Shown here piece after piece: positions 29,185-37,968 of a DNA stretch of 64,000 bases. The translations under genes and the position numbers were made by a program. Each line of letters begins with the position of its first letter. Position 1 is the stretch's first letter. The DNA is from Stappia albiluteola (GTDB lineage: Bacteria > Pseudomonadota > Alphaproteobacteria > Rhizobiales > Stappiaceae). The notes under the pieces are model-generated. The model did no database searches. It was not told the origin of the DNA and saw only the letters and a list, made by a program, of their open reading frames with translations. The stretch spans positions 372,001 to 436,000 of the forward strand of contig NZ_JACFXV010000043.1 in NCBI RefSeq assembly GCF_014050225.1, read 5' to 3'.

Positions 29185-29261
29185 GGTAATATGTTGCTCA
29201 TCGCGGCCTTTTAAGGGCAAGAAGAAGGTAGTAACGTTGCGGCATCGTTAGGGAGCTGCAT

Positions 29262-30440
29262 ATGCTGTCCGCCCCTCCGACGAGCAATCCTGCGAGCTTG
29301 GGCACTCGATTTCTGATCTATCCGCAGGCACCGCATGTGCCGGGATACGGCACGCCCGAAACCGTGTGGATCTCGACCGACCCGGCCTCTCTGCAGCCTG
29401 GCCCTGCGGATCGCCGCATCTATGTGCGCGATCCGGCGCTGCAGAAAGATCCTTACGAGTTTCCCTATCTGCCACCGTTCACAGGCGAGACGTTCGAGCC
29501 GGCGACGGCCGGGCCCGACGGGCACTTCGATACCATTCCCACATCGTCACGCGCGTTTGTTTCCGCACATGCCTTTGCCTGCGTGAGCCGTGTGCTTGAT
29601 ATCTGGGAAAGTTACCTTGGAAGGCCCATCGACTGGCATTTCGCCGAAACGTACGAGCGGCTTGAAATCATTCCGTGGCTCGATTGGGAGAACGCCCAGT
29701 CGGGCTACGGCTTTTTGGAACTCGGCATCGAGCGCGATGCGTCAGGTGAACCTTTTCCCTTCGCGCTGAATTTCGACACCATCGCCCATGAAGTCGGGCA
29801 TTCGATCCTGTTTTCGCTGATGGGCGTGCCGGAGGACGGGCGCTATACGCCGGACTTCGGGGCGTTCCATGAAGCGTCCGCCGATCTCGTATCTCTGATC
29901 TCCTTCCTGCATTTCGACAGTGGGCTTGACCGCCTGCTGCGGGGTTCGCAAGGCAACCTGCTGACGCTGAACGAGTTGAACCGGATCGCCGAACTTGCCG
30001 GCGAACGGCAGATCCGCCTCGCCAGCAATTCCCGCCGCATGTCGGAAGTAACCGGCGAGATCCACGATCGCTCGCGTCCCTTTACCGGGGCCATTTTCGA
30101 TACGATCGCGGATACGTTCCACGGCTTGCTCGTAGCCGACGGATTGGTCGACGAGCGCCTGCTCGACCTGGACATCCGGGAGTTCGACGAGGCTCTGCTC
30201 GAGCATATCAACGCCTTCACCGCAGATGCCTATCGCGCGCGGCCTTTCCTCTTCAAGGCCGCACTGACCGAGGCGCGGGACTTTGTCGGCATTTCGCTGG
30301 CACGTGCCTGGGATCGATTGCTGCCGGACGGGCTGAATGTCGAAGACGCGGGGCTTGCGGTGATCGAGGCCGCCGACGAACTGAGGCCGGGGCTTGCCCG
30401 GCAATTCGAGATCAATTTCCGCTGGCGGGAGATCGTATGA
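29262..30440 (+). CDS. M4-like zinc metallopeptidase without signal peptide
   Basis: A 392-residue protein with HEVGH at residues 176-180 and a second-ligand motif FHEASADL with Glu at 204, 24 residues downstream. This is the gluzincin pattern seen in thermolysin (M4)-like peptidases (HExxH, then NEAxSD). A His-containing segment EIHDRSRPFTGAIF near residue 270 resembles the HxNSG region that holds the transition-state His. No signal peptide, propeptide or membrane segment is seen, unlike most M4 enzymes, so it probably acts in the cytoplasm. AGGGAG precedes the start. It lies 77 bases after tfuA on the same strand, so it could process the product of the YcaO-TfuA pair (inference). Confidence 0.75.
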   Translation: MLSAPPTSNPASLGTRFLIYPQAPHVPGYGTPETVWISTDPASLQPGPADRRIYVRDPALQKDPYEFPYLPPFTGETFEPATAGPDGHFDTIPTSSRAFVSAHAFACVSRVLDIWESYLGRPIDWHFAETYERLEIIPWLDWENAQSGYGFLELGIERDASGEPFPFALNFDTIAHEVGHSILFSLMGVPEDGRYTPDFGAFHEASADLVSLISFLHFDSGLDRLLRGSQGNLLTLNELNRIAELAGERQIRLASNSRRMSEVTGEIHDRSRPFTGAIFDTIADTFHGLLVADGLVDERLLDLDIREFDEALLEHINAFTADAYRARPFLFKAALTEARDFVGISLARAWDRLLPDGLNVEDAGLAVIEAADELRPGLARQFEINFRWREIV

Positions 30441-30471
30441 CGGCGGAGAACCTTCGAGGGGAGATTGGAAT

Positions 30472-31083
30472 ATGAGCGATTTTCACAAGCCGACCTATTC
30501 TTTGAAAAATCCGGACGGAAGTTCCAAGGCGTACAATCCTACGGAAGTGCGCCTGTACGGCCTATCGGGAAGTCAGAGTATTTTGGCGAAAGGCGCGAAC
30601 TCATTTGAAGTCAGCTCCGGAGGCAACAGGTTTAATATCTCCGTAAATGCAGGGGCGTCAGGAGCGAAAAAGGGTGGTTCGCCGGCTTCGATACCGGGAA
30701 TTTCTCTGATAAATATCTCAAATACATCTTTGGGATCGATTGTTGCCCTTCTTTGCCTGAACTCCTCTCCCGACGATGAGCTCGAGGCGGGTGTGATTTT
30801 CGGCTATTCGTATGAAGGGCACTGCTATGACCTGCCGAAGCCGAAAGTGATGCTGATCCCGGCGCAGGGTGTCGACATTCCAGCCGACGATTGCGGATAT
30901 CACAACAAGCCGGATTACAAGGTCTGGGTGGTCGACAAGCTCGACCAGTGTATCGAAATCGAGGTGAATCAGGGCTTTATCGAACAGGTGGTTCTTGAAG
31001 CGAACCTGCCTGGCAAGCGTTCTCCCTCAACCTACCGGGCAACGATGGCGCTAAGCCACAGGAGCGGGCGCCTGACCGAATAG
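30472..31083 (+). CDS. Unknown 203-residue protein in AT-richer DNA
   Basis: Family not recognised. About residues 35-80 are rich in Ser, Gly and Asn (NSFEVSSGGNRFNISVN, then SLINISNTSLGS). The remainder is more ordinary, with four Cys (in ALLCLN, EGHCYD, DDCGYH and DQCIEIEV) and an acidic SPDDELEAG stretch. There is no signal peptide or membrane helix. By hand count the first 300 coding bases are about 49% GC, far below neighbouring genes. AGGGGAG lies 8 bases before the ATG. It is 31 bases after the metallopeptidase gene and 127 before the amidase gene, so it belongs to the same strand and probably the same unit. It may be the substrate or a partner of the modifying enzymes, but nothing in the sequence proves this. 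Confidence 0.7.
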   Translation: MSDFHKPTYSLKNPDGSSKAYNPTEVRLYGLSGSQSILAKGANSFEVSSGGNRFNISVNAGASGAKKGGSPASIPGISLINISNTSLGSIVALLCLNSSPDDELEAGVIFGYSYEGHCYDLPKPKVMLIPAQGVDIPADDCGYHNKPDYKVWVVDKLDQCIEIEVNQGFIEQVVLEANLPGKRSPSTYRATMALSHRSGRLTE

Positions 31084-31210
31084 GTTTGCGCCGCCGTCGA
31101 GAAGCCCAGGCTCAGTGCCTCGAGCATAGTCTTGTCGTTCTGGTTGGCTCGATCTGAACGGAATATGCTCCGGCCGGAAGAAGGGTGATTCCGGCGGCAA
31201 GAGGCGGCAG

Positions 31211-32491
31211 ATGGGAACGATCGTCGAAAAGGCAAGAAGCGCAATTGCCCGCGTTGAAAGCATGGGCGATCGGGCGACCGGCATTTTCACGGAATTCGAC
31301 CCGCAGCGAATCCTCGATGATGCAGCAAGAGCCGAAACGGCGGTGGAGGGCAGTAGCAGGGCCCTTCCGCTCGCCGGCATGCTCGTGTCCGTGAAGGACC
31401 TCTTCGACGAGGCGGGATATCGGACCACGGCGGGCTCAAGGCTTCTTGCCGACCAACCGCCGGCAGGGGCCGACAGCGATGTCGTGGCCCGCATGAAAGC
31501 GGCCGGTGCCGTGATGTTCGGCCGAACCGCGATGAGCGAATTCGCTTATTCCGGCGTTGGCTTAAACCCACACCATGGAACGCCCGGCAATGCACTGGAC
31601 GCCAGCCGCATTCCTGGTGGATCGACGTCGGGAGGCGCGCTGACGGTCGCGCTTGGCATCTGCGATATCGCGCTTGGCACTGACACCGGCGGTTCCGTTC
31701 GTATCCCCGCTGCAGCGAACGGCATTTACGGTTTCAAGCCCAGCCAATCGGCCGTTTCAAGACAGGGCGTGCATCCGCTGTCGCAGACGCTGGACAGCGT
31801 TGGGCCGCTGGCGGGCGACCTGACAACGACGATTGACGCATTCGAGGTGATGAGCGGGGGGCGGCGGCCGAGCGCCAAATCGCGTCGCGAGCCGCTTCGA
31901 CTCGCAAAGCCCCGCGGGGCTCTCACCAACGAACTGGACGAACCGATTGCCGATGCGTTCGACGATGCCTGTGAGAACATTGCCAAGCATGGTCACGAGA
32001 TACGGGAGATCGAACTCGGCTTCCTGCAAGATGCGCTTTTCGTCAACAAGATCATCGTTTCCGTCGAAGCGCATGCGATCTATGCGGGCTCGCTCCACAG
32101 GCTGGAGGAAGTCGGCGACCCTCGCGTGCTGAAGCGCATACGTTTTGCCGAAACTTTGTCGAAAACGGAGATACAGGACGCCTACCGGCTGCGCGCCGAC
32201 ACCGTGCGCCGATTTGGCGAAGTCCTGACCGGCTTCGACGGGCTTCTGGCCCCGACCCTGCAGATCCTCACGCCGACGATTGCGGATACCGAAGCGGATT
32301 TCGACCGGCTCAATGCCGCCATGCTGCGTAATCCGTCGCTGATCAATCTGGCGGATGGCTGCGCGATTACAATGCCAGTGGGTGGGGGAGGCGGTGGCCA
32401 GGCTCACGCCTTGATGATCGCCGGGTCTTCGGGAACGGACTGGCGAATCCTCGATATCGCCGAAACCTTGAGACCGATGCTTCCCGCCTGA
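31211..32491 (+). CDS. Amidase-signature family hydrolase
   Basis: A 426-residue amidase-signature enzyme. The Ser-cisSer-Lys triad is visible: Lys in LVSVKDLFDE (about residue 60), the cis-Ser in IPGGSTSGGA, and the nucleophilic Ser in DTGGSVRIPAA. LVSVKDLF and GRTAMSEFAYSG match the family core. There is no signal peptide, so it acts in the cytoplasm. The family hydrolyses amides or forms part of Glu-tRNA amidotransferases; no GatB or GatC is nearby, so GatA is unlikely. It ends the cluster, 9 bases from the convergent ksgA, and may act on an amide made or released by the YcaO system (inference). Confidence 0.9.
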   Translation: MGTIVEKARSAIARVESMGDRATGIFTEFDPQRILDDAARAETAVEGSSRALPLAGMLVSVKDLFDEAGYRTTAGSRLLADQPPAGADSDVVARMKAAGAVMFGRTAMSEFAYSGVGLNPHHGTPGNALDASRIPGGSTSGGALTVALGICDIALGTDTGGSVRIPAAANGIYGFKPSQSAVSRQGVHPLSQTLDSVGPLAGDLTTTIDAFEVMSGGRRPSAKSRREPLRLAKPRGALTNELDEPIADAFDDACENIAKHGHEIREIELGFLQDALFVNKIIVSVEAHAIYAGSLHRLEEVGDPRVLKRIRFAETLSKTEIQDAYRLRADTVRRFGEVLTGFDGLLAPTLQILTPTIADTEADFDRLNAAMLRNPSLINLADGCAITMPVGGGGGGQAHALMIAGSSGTDWRILDIAETLRPMLPA

Positions 32492-32500
32492 AGGCAGGTA

Positions 32501-33349
32501 TCATCCCGCTTCCGCGCGAAAGGCTTTCGCAAGTTCGACGAAGCCTTCGACCGATATTTCCTCAGCCCGGCGTGTCGGTTCCAGTCCGGCGGCCACGATC
32601 CTGTCCTCGGCATCCGGGCACAGGCTTTTCAGGCTTGCCCGCAGCATTTTGCGCCGCTGTCCGAAGGCAGCGGCAGTGACCTGTTCCAAGGCCTTGAGCG
32701 GACAGGCGAGGGGCTCGACCCTTGGCGTCAGATGGACTATCGCGGAGGTGACCTTCGGCGGCGGTGTGAAGGCCTTCGGGCTGATGTCGAACAGCAACTC
32801 CGCATTGGTGCGCCAACCCGCCAGAACGCCGAGACGGCCGTAGGCCTTGGATCCGGGGGAGGCAACAATTCGCTCGGCGACCTCCTTCTGGAACATCAGC
32901 GTCAGGGAGGACCATACCGGCGGCCACTCGCTGCTGGCGATCCACTGCAGCAGAAGCTGCGTTCCGACGTTGTAAGGCAGGTTTGCCACGATCTTCAGCG
33001 GTTCGCCGGCAGCGATTGCCGTCAGGTCGACCTCCAGCGCGTCGCCTTCAATGATTTCCAGCCGGCCGGGATAGCGTGCCGCGATTTCGGCCAGAACAGG
33101 CAGGCAGCGCCGGTCTTTCTCGACGGCGACGACCTTCTTTGCGCCGGCGACGAGGAGCGCGCGCGTAAGCCCGCCTGGTCCAGGCCCGACTTCGAGAACA
33201 GTCGCGTCGGTGAGATCGCCGGCGGCGCGGGCGATCTTCAGCGTCAGATTCAGGTCGAGCAGGAAATTCTGCCCAAGCGACTTGCGCGCATCGAGGCCGT
33301 GTTCCCGGATCACGTCGCGCAGCGGGGGAAGGTCATCGATTTGCGCCAT
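32501..33349 (-). CDS. rsmA: 16S rRNA dimethyladenosine transferase
   Basis: A 282-residue methyltransferase (KsgA/RsmA) that dimethylates two adjacent adenosines near the 3' end of 16S rRNA. N-terminal [10 protein letters not shown] and the SAM-binding [15 protein letters not shown] are typical, followed by [14 protein letters not shown], the catalytic NLPY motif. The C-terminal domain with [13 protein letters not shown] closes the enzyme. It starts the conserved leftward ksgA-pdxA-surA-lptDGF block; pdxA is 12 bases upstream. Confidence 0.97.
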   Translation of the reverse strand: MAQIDDLPPLRDVIREHGLDARKSLGQNFLLDLNLTLKIARAAGDLTDATVLEVGPGPGGLTRALLVAGAKKVVAVEKDRRCLPVLAEIAARYPGRLEIIEGDALEVDLTAIAAGEPLKIVANLPYNVGTQLLLQWIASSEWPPVWSSLTLMFQKEVAERIVASPGSKAYGRLGVLAGWRTNAELLFDISPKAFTPPPKVTSAIVHLTPRVEPLACPLKALEQVTAAAFGQRRKMLRASLKSLCPDAEDRIVAAGLEPTRRAEEISVEGFVELAKAFRAEAG

Positions 33350-33361
33350 GCGGTTCCGGCC

Positions 33362-34381
33362 TCAATCCACCGAATGCGGATCTGAAAGTGCGGCTGCAAG
33401 GCGCAACGCGGCTTCCAGACTGTCCGGTCGCGCCTTGCCGGTCCCGGCGAGTGAAAGCGCGGTGCCGTGGTCGGGTGACGTGCGCACGAAAGGCAGGCCG
33501 AGCGTGACGTTGACCGCGCTGTCAAAGGCAATGGTCTTGATCGGGATGAGCGCCTGATCGTGATACATCGCGAGCGCGCAGTCATACGTTGTCCGCGCCC
33601 GGGCGTGAAAGAGCGTATCGGCAGAATAGGGACCGCTCGCGTCTATCCCTTCCGCCCGCAGGTCAGCCACTGCCGGAGCGATGATCTCCATATCCTCGCG
33701 CCCGATGGTGCCGCCTTCGCCGGCATGTGGATTGAGACCGCACAAGGCCAGGCGCGGTGCCTCTATACCGAATCTTTTCTTCAGGTCGGCAGCGACGATA
33801 CGCCCGGTTTCAGCAATCAGTTCCCGACTGAGTGTGCCTGGAACATCCTTCAGCGGGATATGCACGGTTACCGGAACTACGTGAAGGTCCGGACCGGCGA
33901 GGAGCATGACCGGGCGTGCGCTGGCAATGCCGAAGCGCGCTGACAGTGCGCCCAGATACTCCGTGTGGCCGGGATAGTCGAACCCGGCATCATAAAGCGC
34001 CTTCTTGTGGATTGGGTTGGTGACGACAGCCGCTGCCTTGCCTTGTCGGATATCGTCCACGGCGCGGTCGATCGACGCGATGACGGCTGGGCCGTTGGCA
34101 CTGCGAAGTTCGCCCGGCTCATCGCTGATTTCGCGGTCGAGCGGGACGACGGGGAGGGCATTACTGAATACGCTCAGCGCCTCGTCGGCTGTGCAGACCC
34201 GGATCGGCACTTGCAGCTTGAGGCGTTCGGCGCGCGCAGCCAGCAATCCGGGATCGGCAATGACGTAGAATGCCGGCAGCGTCTCATCGAAGCGGCGCAG
34301 CCAGCTGGCAAGAGTGATATCCGGGCCGATACCGCCCGGCTCGCCCATTGTGAGGGCGACCGGAAGAGAGAGTGAGCGCAT
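33362..34381 (-). CDS. pdxA: 4-hydroxythreonine-4-phosphate dehydrogenase
   Basis: A 339-residue NAD-dependent, zinc-containing enzyme of the DXP-dependent PLP pathway. Motifs: MGEPGGIGPDI at the N terminus, NPIHKKALYDAGFDYPGHTE with a metal-binding His, and MYHDQALIPIK with another. The order (pdxA next to ksgA and surA/lptD) is the classical one in Proteobacteria. It overlaps nothing, but gaps of 12-21 bases to ksgA and the SurA-like gene indicate one operon. Confidence 0.96.
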   Translation of the reverse strand: MRSLSLPVALTMGEPGGIGPDITLASWLRRFDETLPAFYVIADPGLLAARAERLKLQVPIRVCTADEALSVFSNALPVVPLDREISDEPGELRSANGPAVIASIDRAVDDIRQGKAAAVVTNPIHKKALYDAGFDYPGHTEYLGALSARFGIASARPVMLLAGPDLHVVPVTVHIPLKDVPGTLSRELIAETGRIVAADLKKRFGIEAPRLALCGLNPHAGEGGTIGREDMEIIAPAVADLRAEGIDASGPYSADTLFHARARTTYDCALAMYHDQALIPIKTIAFDSAVNVTLGLPFVRTSPDHGTALSLAGTGKARPDSLEAALRLAAALSDPHSVD

Positions 34382-34402
34382 GGAGCAGCTTTCGGATTCG
34401 CG

Positions 34403-35329
34403 TCAGCGATAATCGATCAGCGCTCTCTGCCTCAATTCGCGCAGATATTGGCGAGACAACGCTTCGCCTTCCTTGTTGCGCAGCTCCGCTTCCTTTGCAA
34501 CGCGCGCGTCGACGTCTCCGTCGATTTCGCGCTTGTCACAAACCGCAAAAAACTCAAAGCCTTTGGCGCCAAGTGTCGGCTCAGTGGTTCGCCCGACGGA
34601 AACCTTCTGGACCGCGTCCTTCAAATTGCCGGGCAATTCCGCCTCGAGGCGGCGGCGCGCAGGCTGGGCGACGACCTCATTGAGCCCCTTCGCGGTCTTC
34701 TCGCCTTCCTCGCATGAGGTGAACTGGGCGCGAAACTGGTCGACTTCTCGCTTGCGCTTTGCCTTGAAGTCGTTCGATGCCTTGGACGGAACGACGAAAA
34801 CATAGGATTGAAGCGTATATTCCACGCTCTTCGCGTTCTCGGTGCCGCCGTCCTTGCGCAAGGCTGCGATAACGTCGGAATCCGTGATCTTCACCGTGGC
34901 GCGGAAACGGTTTCGCACGGCCTGGCTCCACGCAAGCTCTGCCTTGAGCCGATCGCGCAACGTTCCGGGATTGACGCCCGATTGTTTGAGAGCGGCTTCC
35001 AGGCGGCTCGGCGTCAGCTTCACATTCTGCGCGATGTTGCCGAAAGCTTCGTCCACCTGCCCCTTGGAGACGGATATGCGCAGTCTTTCCGCTTCCTGCA
35101 GTTTGAGTGTTTCGTCGACAAGTTCTTCCAGCGCCGCTTTCTGCGCGGCGGCTGCCGACCGTCGCGTGGTCAGGCGAAGCAGTTTGGCCCGCTGATCGAC
35201 GTCGTAGCTGGTAATAGCCTTGTCGTTGACGATGACTTCGATCGACGTGGCGGATACGGCTGGAGTGGCGCCTGTCAGAGCTATCGCTGCCAGCAGGAGA
35301 GCCGCGCGGAGGCCATGACACAGTTTCAT
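34403..35329 (-). CDS. SurA-like periplasmic chaperone/peptidyl-prolyl isomerase
   Basis: A 308-residue exported protein with a signal peptide (LLLAAIALTGATPAVSA). The N-terminal SurA chaperone domain includes IEVIVNDKAITSYDVDQRAK and LVDETLKLQEAERL. The parvulin-like segment is poor: only one short region (SVEYTLQSYVFVV and following), so isomerase activity is doubtful. SurA carries outer-membrane proteins to BAM; here it sits beside lptD, whose product is a known SurA client. Confidence 0.82.
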   Translation of the reverse strand: MKLCHGLRAALLLAAIALTGATPAVSATSIEVIVNDKAITSYDVDQRAKLLRLTTRRSAAAAQKAALEELVDETLKLQEAERLRISVSKGQVDEAFGNIAQNVKLTPSRLEAALKQSGVNPGTLRDRLKAELAWSQAVRNRFRATVKITDSDVIAALRKDGGTENAKSVEYTLQSYVFVVPSKASNDFKAKRKREVDQFRAQFTSCEEGEKTAKGLNEVVAQPARRRLEAELPGNLKDAVQKVSVGRTTEPTLGAKGFEFFAVCDKREIDGDVDARVAKEAELRNKEGEALSRQYLRELRQRALIDYR

Positions 35330-35519
35330 AATTCCGCTCCGTTCAATTCCGCCCTGAATCCTGCACGGGCGGTATCCTCGAATATTGCGAGAATTGCCGC
35401 AAGGATTTGCGAGTAGCCGGGCACTTCGCCTTTCGAGCGATGCCGGCCAGCGCTTTCTGCGGGGAAATTCAGCCTAAACAGTGGCAAGTAATTCCTGCAT
35501 TGCCATGTCGGCCTCTCCC

Positions 35520-37964
35520 CTATTGACCTACTCCCGAGGAAACCTGCGTATCACCCAGGGTTCGGAATCCGACCCTCAGGAAGAACAGCCGGTCCACCGG
35601 CTCACCGTTGTTGCGGCTGCGGTCTTCCGAATAGGAGAAGGAGATGGAGAAGCCTTCGTCGTCGTAACCAACGCCGACAGTGTCCTGAACAACGTTGTCG
35701 TTGACGAGATCGTAGCGAAGGGCTCCGAAAAGCCGCCAGTTTTCTTCAAGCCGCAGACTTGAGGAACCGAGGATTTCCTCGCGCGAATCCTCGATGCCGA
35801 GATCGGGTTGAGAATCCAAGAACGCATAGGCGAGTGTGCCGACGACAGGACCGTAGATTCCCGATGCCTGCACCTGCGCGCGCCGCACACCGAGGTCGCT
35901 GCCATCGAATCGCGCCTGAGCACCCAGACGGAAGCCATGGCTCGTATCGAAATAGACGCTGCTGACGTAGTCGGACTGCGTGGAGTCGAGACCCGAATCG
36001 CCTGTAGCATCGAGAATGTCGGGTTTGATGTAGGAATTGAGGCCCGCAAGCTGATAGGAGCGGCCGAACAACGCGCTCACATAGCTGCCTTCCTCAAGTT
36101 GCACCTTGTACTTGACGCCGAGATTGGCTCTGGTGCCGCCTTCGCTACGGTCGAAACCGGAGAATTTGTCCCATTCGAACAGCGTCGTGGAATCGAACAC
36201 GATGCTCTGCGCATCCTCGTTCGGCAACTGCCCGATCCGCTGCTCGTCGGGGCGCACGATGATCTGCGCGACCGGCTCGAACACGTGGTTGCCGCCTTCG
36301 AAGGTGGCAATGATTGGATACCGGTATTCGAGGCCGACCGCGGGCATGCCGTTCGCCACAACGGCGTCGCCGGTCAGTGCGGTCACGTTCTGATCGGCTG
36401 ATGCCAGGAAGAACAGGTCGCCCTTCACATAGGCAAACGGCGTGAAGACCTGACCAAGCGGATCGATCAGCGACCGCCGCCAACTGGCCTCCAGGGTCGT
36501 ACGGGTGAACGTGCCTTCCACGCCGCGGAAGCGGTCCACCGTATTCACGTTGATCGCATCCGTCGTGTCACGCGTCAGGCTGGTCAGGTTGCCGACGAAA
36601 GAGAGTTCGCCTCCGGCAATCGGTTCGCCGTAGATATAGCTGTAGTCGACCACCGGATGAACATAGGGCTGCTTGTCCTGTAGCTGGGATCCGACAGGCG
36701 CAAACCCGGCCGCGTTCAGCGAGGGTGGGCTGGTAACATAGTCTTCCTGGGATATGCGAAATGCATAGGCGTTGGCTTCGAAGCGGTTCTGCTCGGTATT
36801 TCCCTCAAGAAAGATGCGGGAAATGTCATTCGCGGAGCCGAACTCGGTAAACGAATAATCCTTCAGGAAGGCGCGATCGGAGCGGTAGGAAACATCCCAG
36901 CCCCAATTCCAGCGCTCGTTGATGTCGAACTTGCCCTCGGAGCCGATGACGCCCCGGAAACGGCGGTCGCCGCTCGATCCGGCAAATTCGCCCGGCTGGG
37001 CCTGAAGGATCGCACCGCCAAAAATCGAATAGCTGCCGGTATCCAGTCGCTGGCGCCATTCCGCCTGACCGAGTACGCCCTGCTTGGTCAGCGGCGTTGC
37101 CTGCAGCAGGAGATCGTAGGTCGGATCGAGGGCAACTTCGTAAGGAATGGTGAGGCCGGCGCCGACACGACTGCCGACCACTGCCGAGGGGATGAGGAAA
37201 CCGGACTTGTTTCGTACGGTCGGATCCGGCATCGACAGGTAGGGCAGGTAGATGATCGGCTTGCCGAAGAATTCCAGCGACGCATCCTCGTAATAGATCG
37301 TGCGCTCCTGCTGGTCGTGCACGATCTTGGCGGCACGAACACGCCACAGCGGTGGCTTGTTCGGAGGTGTCGTCGGCCGGGTGTAGACCGTGTAGAGCCC
37401 GTTCTCGAATGTCGTCTTGTTGCCGGCTTCCCGCTTCGCGGTATCTGCGATGAACCGTGTACGCTGTGGCGTATCGAGTTGCAGGGCTTCGGCGAAACCG
37501 TCCCTCAGATTGTCCGAAAGCGTGATCGACTGTGTTGTCAGCACATTGCCATCCGGCTCGGTCAGCCGAACGTTGCCGCTGGCCTTGAGTGTGCTGTTGC
37601 GACGGTCGTAGTCCACCCGATCCGCTTCGACCGCATAGTTGTCGTAGTAGATCTGGACGTCGCCGACGGCCGAAATCACATCCCGATCGAAATCGTAGCG
37701 AAGCTCGGTCGCCTCCAGAAGAAGCGGTGTGTTTGAGTCGGCCGGTTTCTGCAGTGCGCCGAGAAGAGAACTCGCCGGATCTTGCTGCGCAAGCGCCGGG
37801 GAGGCGTGAATGGCACTTATGCCGATGAGAATTCCTGCAAGCCCTGCGAGGCAGGTCGTGCGCAGAAGCCACGAGGATGCGGGGCGCAAAACGCCCTCCG
37901 CATCCGCAGCCTGCTGGCTACGGGCGTCTTTCGCCGGTTGCGGGAAGACGAAACGCATACTCAT
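35520..37964 (-). CDS. lptD: LPS-assembly protein LptD
   Basis: An 814-residue outer-membrane beta-barrel protein that inserts LPS into the outer leaflet. A signal-like segment (AGLAGILIGISAIHASPALAQ) follows a longer basic N terminus. The periplasmic LptA-like OstA domain has ATELRYDFDRDVISAVGDV and repeats of the jellyroll; the barrel ends near the C terminus in FFLRVGFRTLG. Two Met codons are close together at the start, 37964 and 37958. It is 190 bases downstream of the SurA-like gene's start region and directly follows lptG, in an operon with lptF. Confidence 0.94.
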   Translation of the reverse strand: MSMRFVFPQPAKDARSQQAADAEGVLRPASSWLLRTTCLAGLAGILIGISAIHASPALAQQDPASSLLGALQKPADSNTPLLLEATELRYDFDRDVISAVGDVQIYYDNYAVEADRVDYDRRNSTLKASGNVRLTEPDGNVLTTQSITLSDNLRDGFAEALQLDTPQRTRFIADTAKREAGNKTTFENGLYTVYTRPTTPPNKPPLWRVRAAKIVHDQQERTIYYEDASLEFFGKPIIYLPYLSMPDPTVRNKSGFLIPSAVVGSRVGAGLTIPYEVALDPTYDLLLQATPLTKQGVLGQAEWRQRLDTGSYSIFGGAILQAQPGEFAGSSGDRRFRGVIGSEGKFDINERWNWGWDVSYRSDRAFLKDYSFTEFGSANDISRIFLEGNTEQNRFEANAYAFRISQEDYVTSPPSLNAAGFAPVGSQLQDKQPYVHPVVDYSYIYGEPIAGGELSFVGNLTSLTRDTTDAINVNTVDRFRGVEGTFTRTTLEASWRRSLIDPLGQVFTPFAYVKGDLFFLASADQNVTALTGDAVVANGMPAVGLEYRYPIIATFEGGNHVFEPVAQIIVRPDEQRIGQLPNEDAQSIVFDSTTLFEWDKFSGFDRSEGGTRANLGVKYKVQLEEGSYVSALFGRSYQLAGLNSYIKPDILDATGDSGLDSTQSDYVSSVYFDTSHGFRLGAQARFDGSDLGVRRAQVQASGIYGPVVGTLAYAFLDSQPDLGIEDSREEILGSSSLRLEENWRLFGALRYDLVNDNVVQDTVGVGYDDEGFSISFSYSEDRSRNNGEPVDRLFFLRVGFRTLGDTQVSSGVGQ

Positions 37965-37968
37965 AAAC

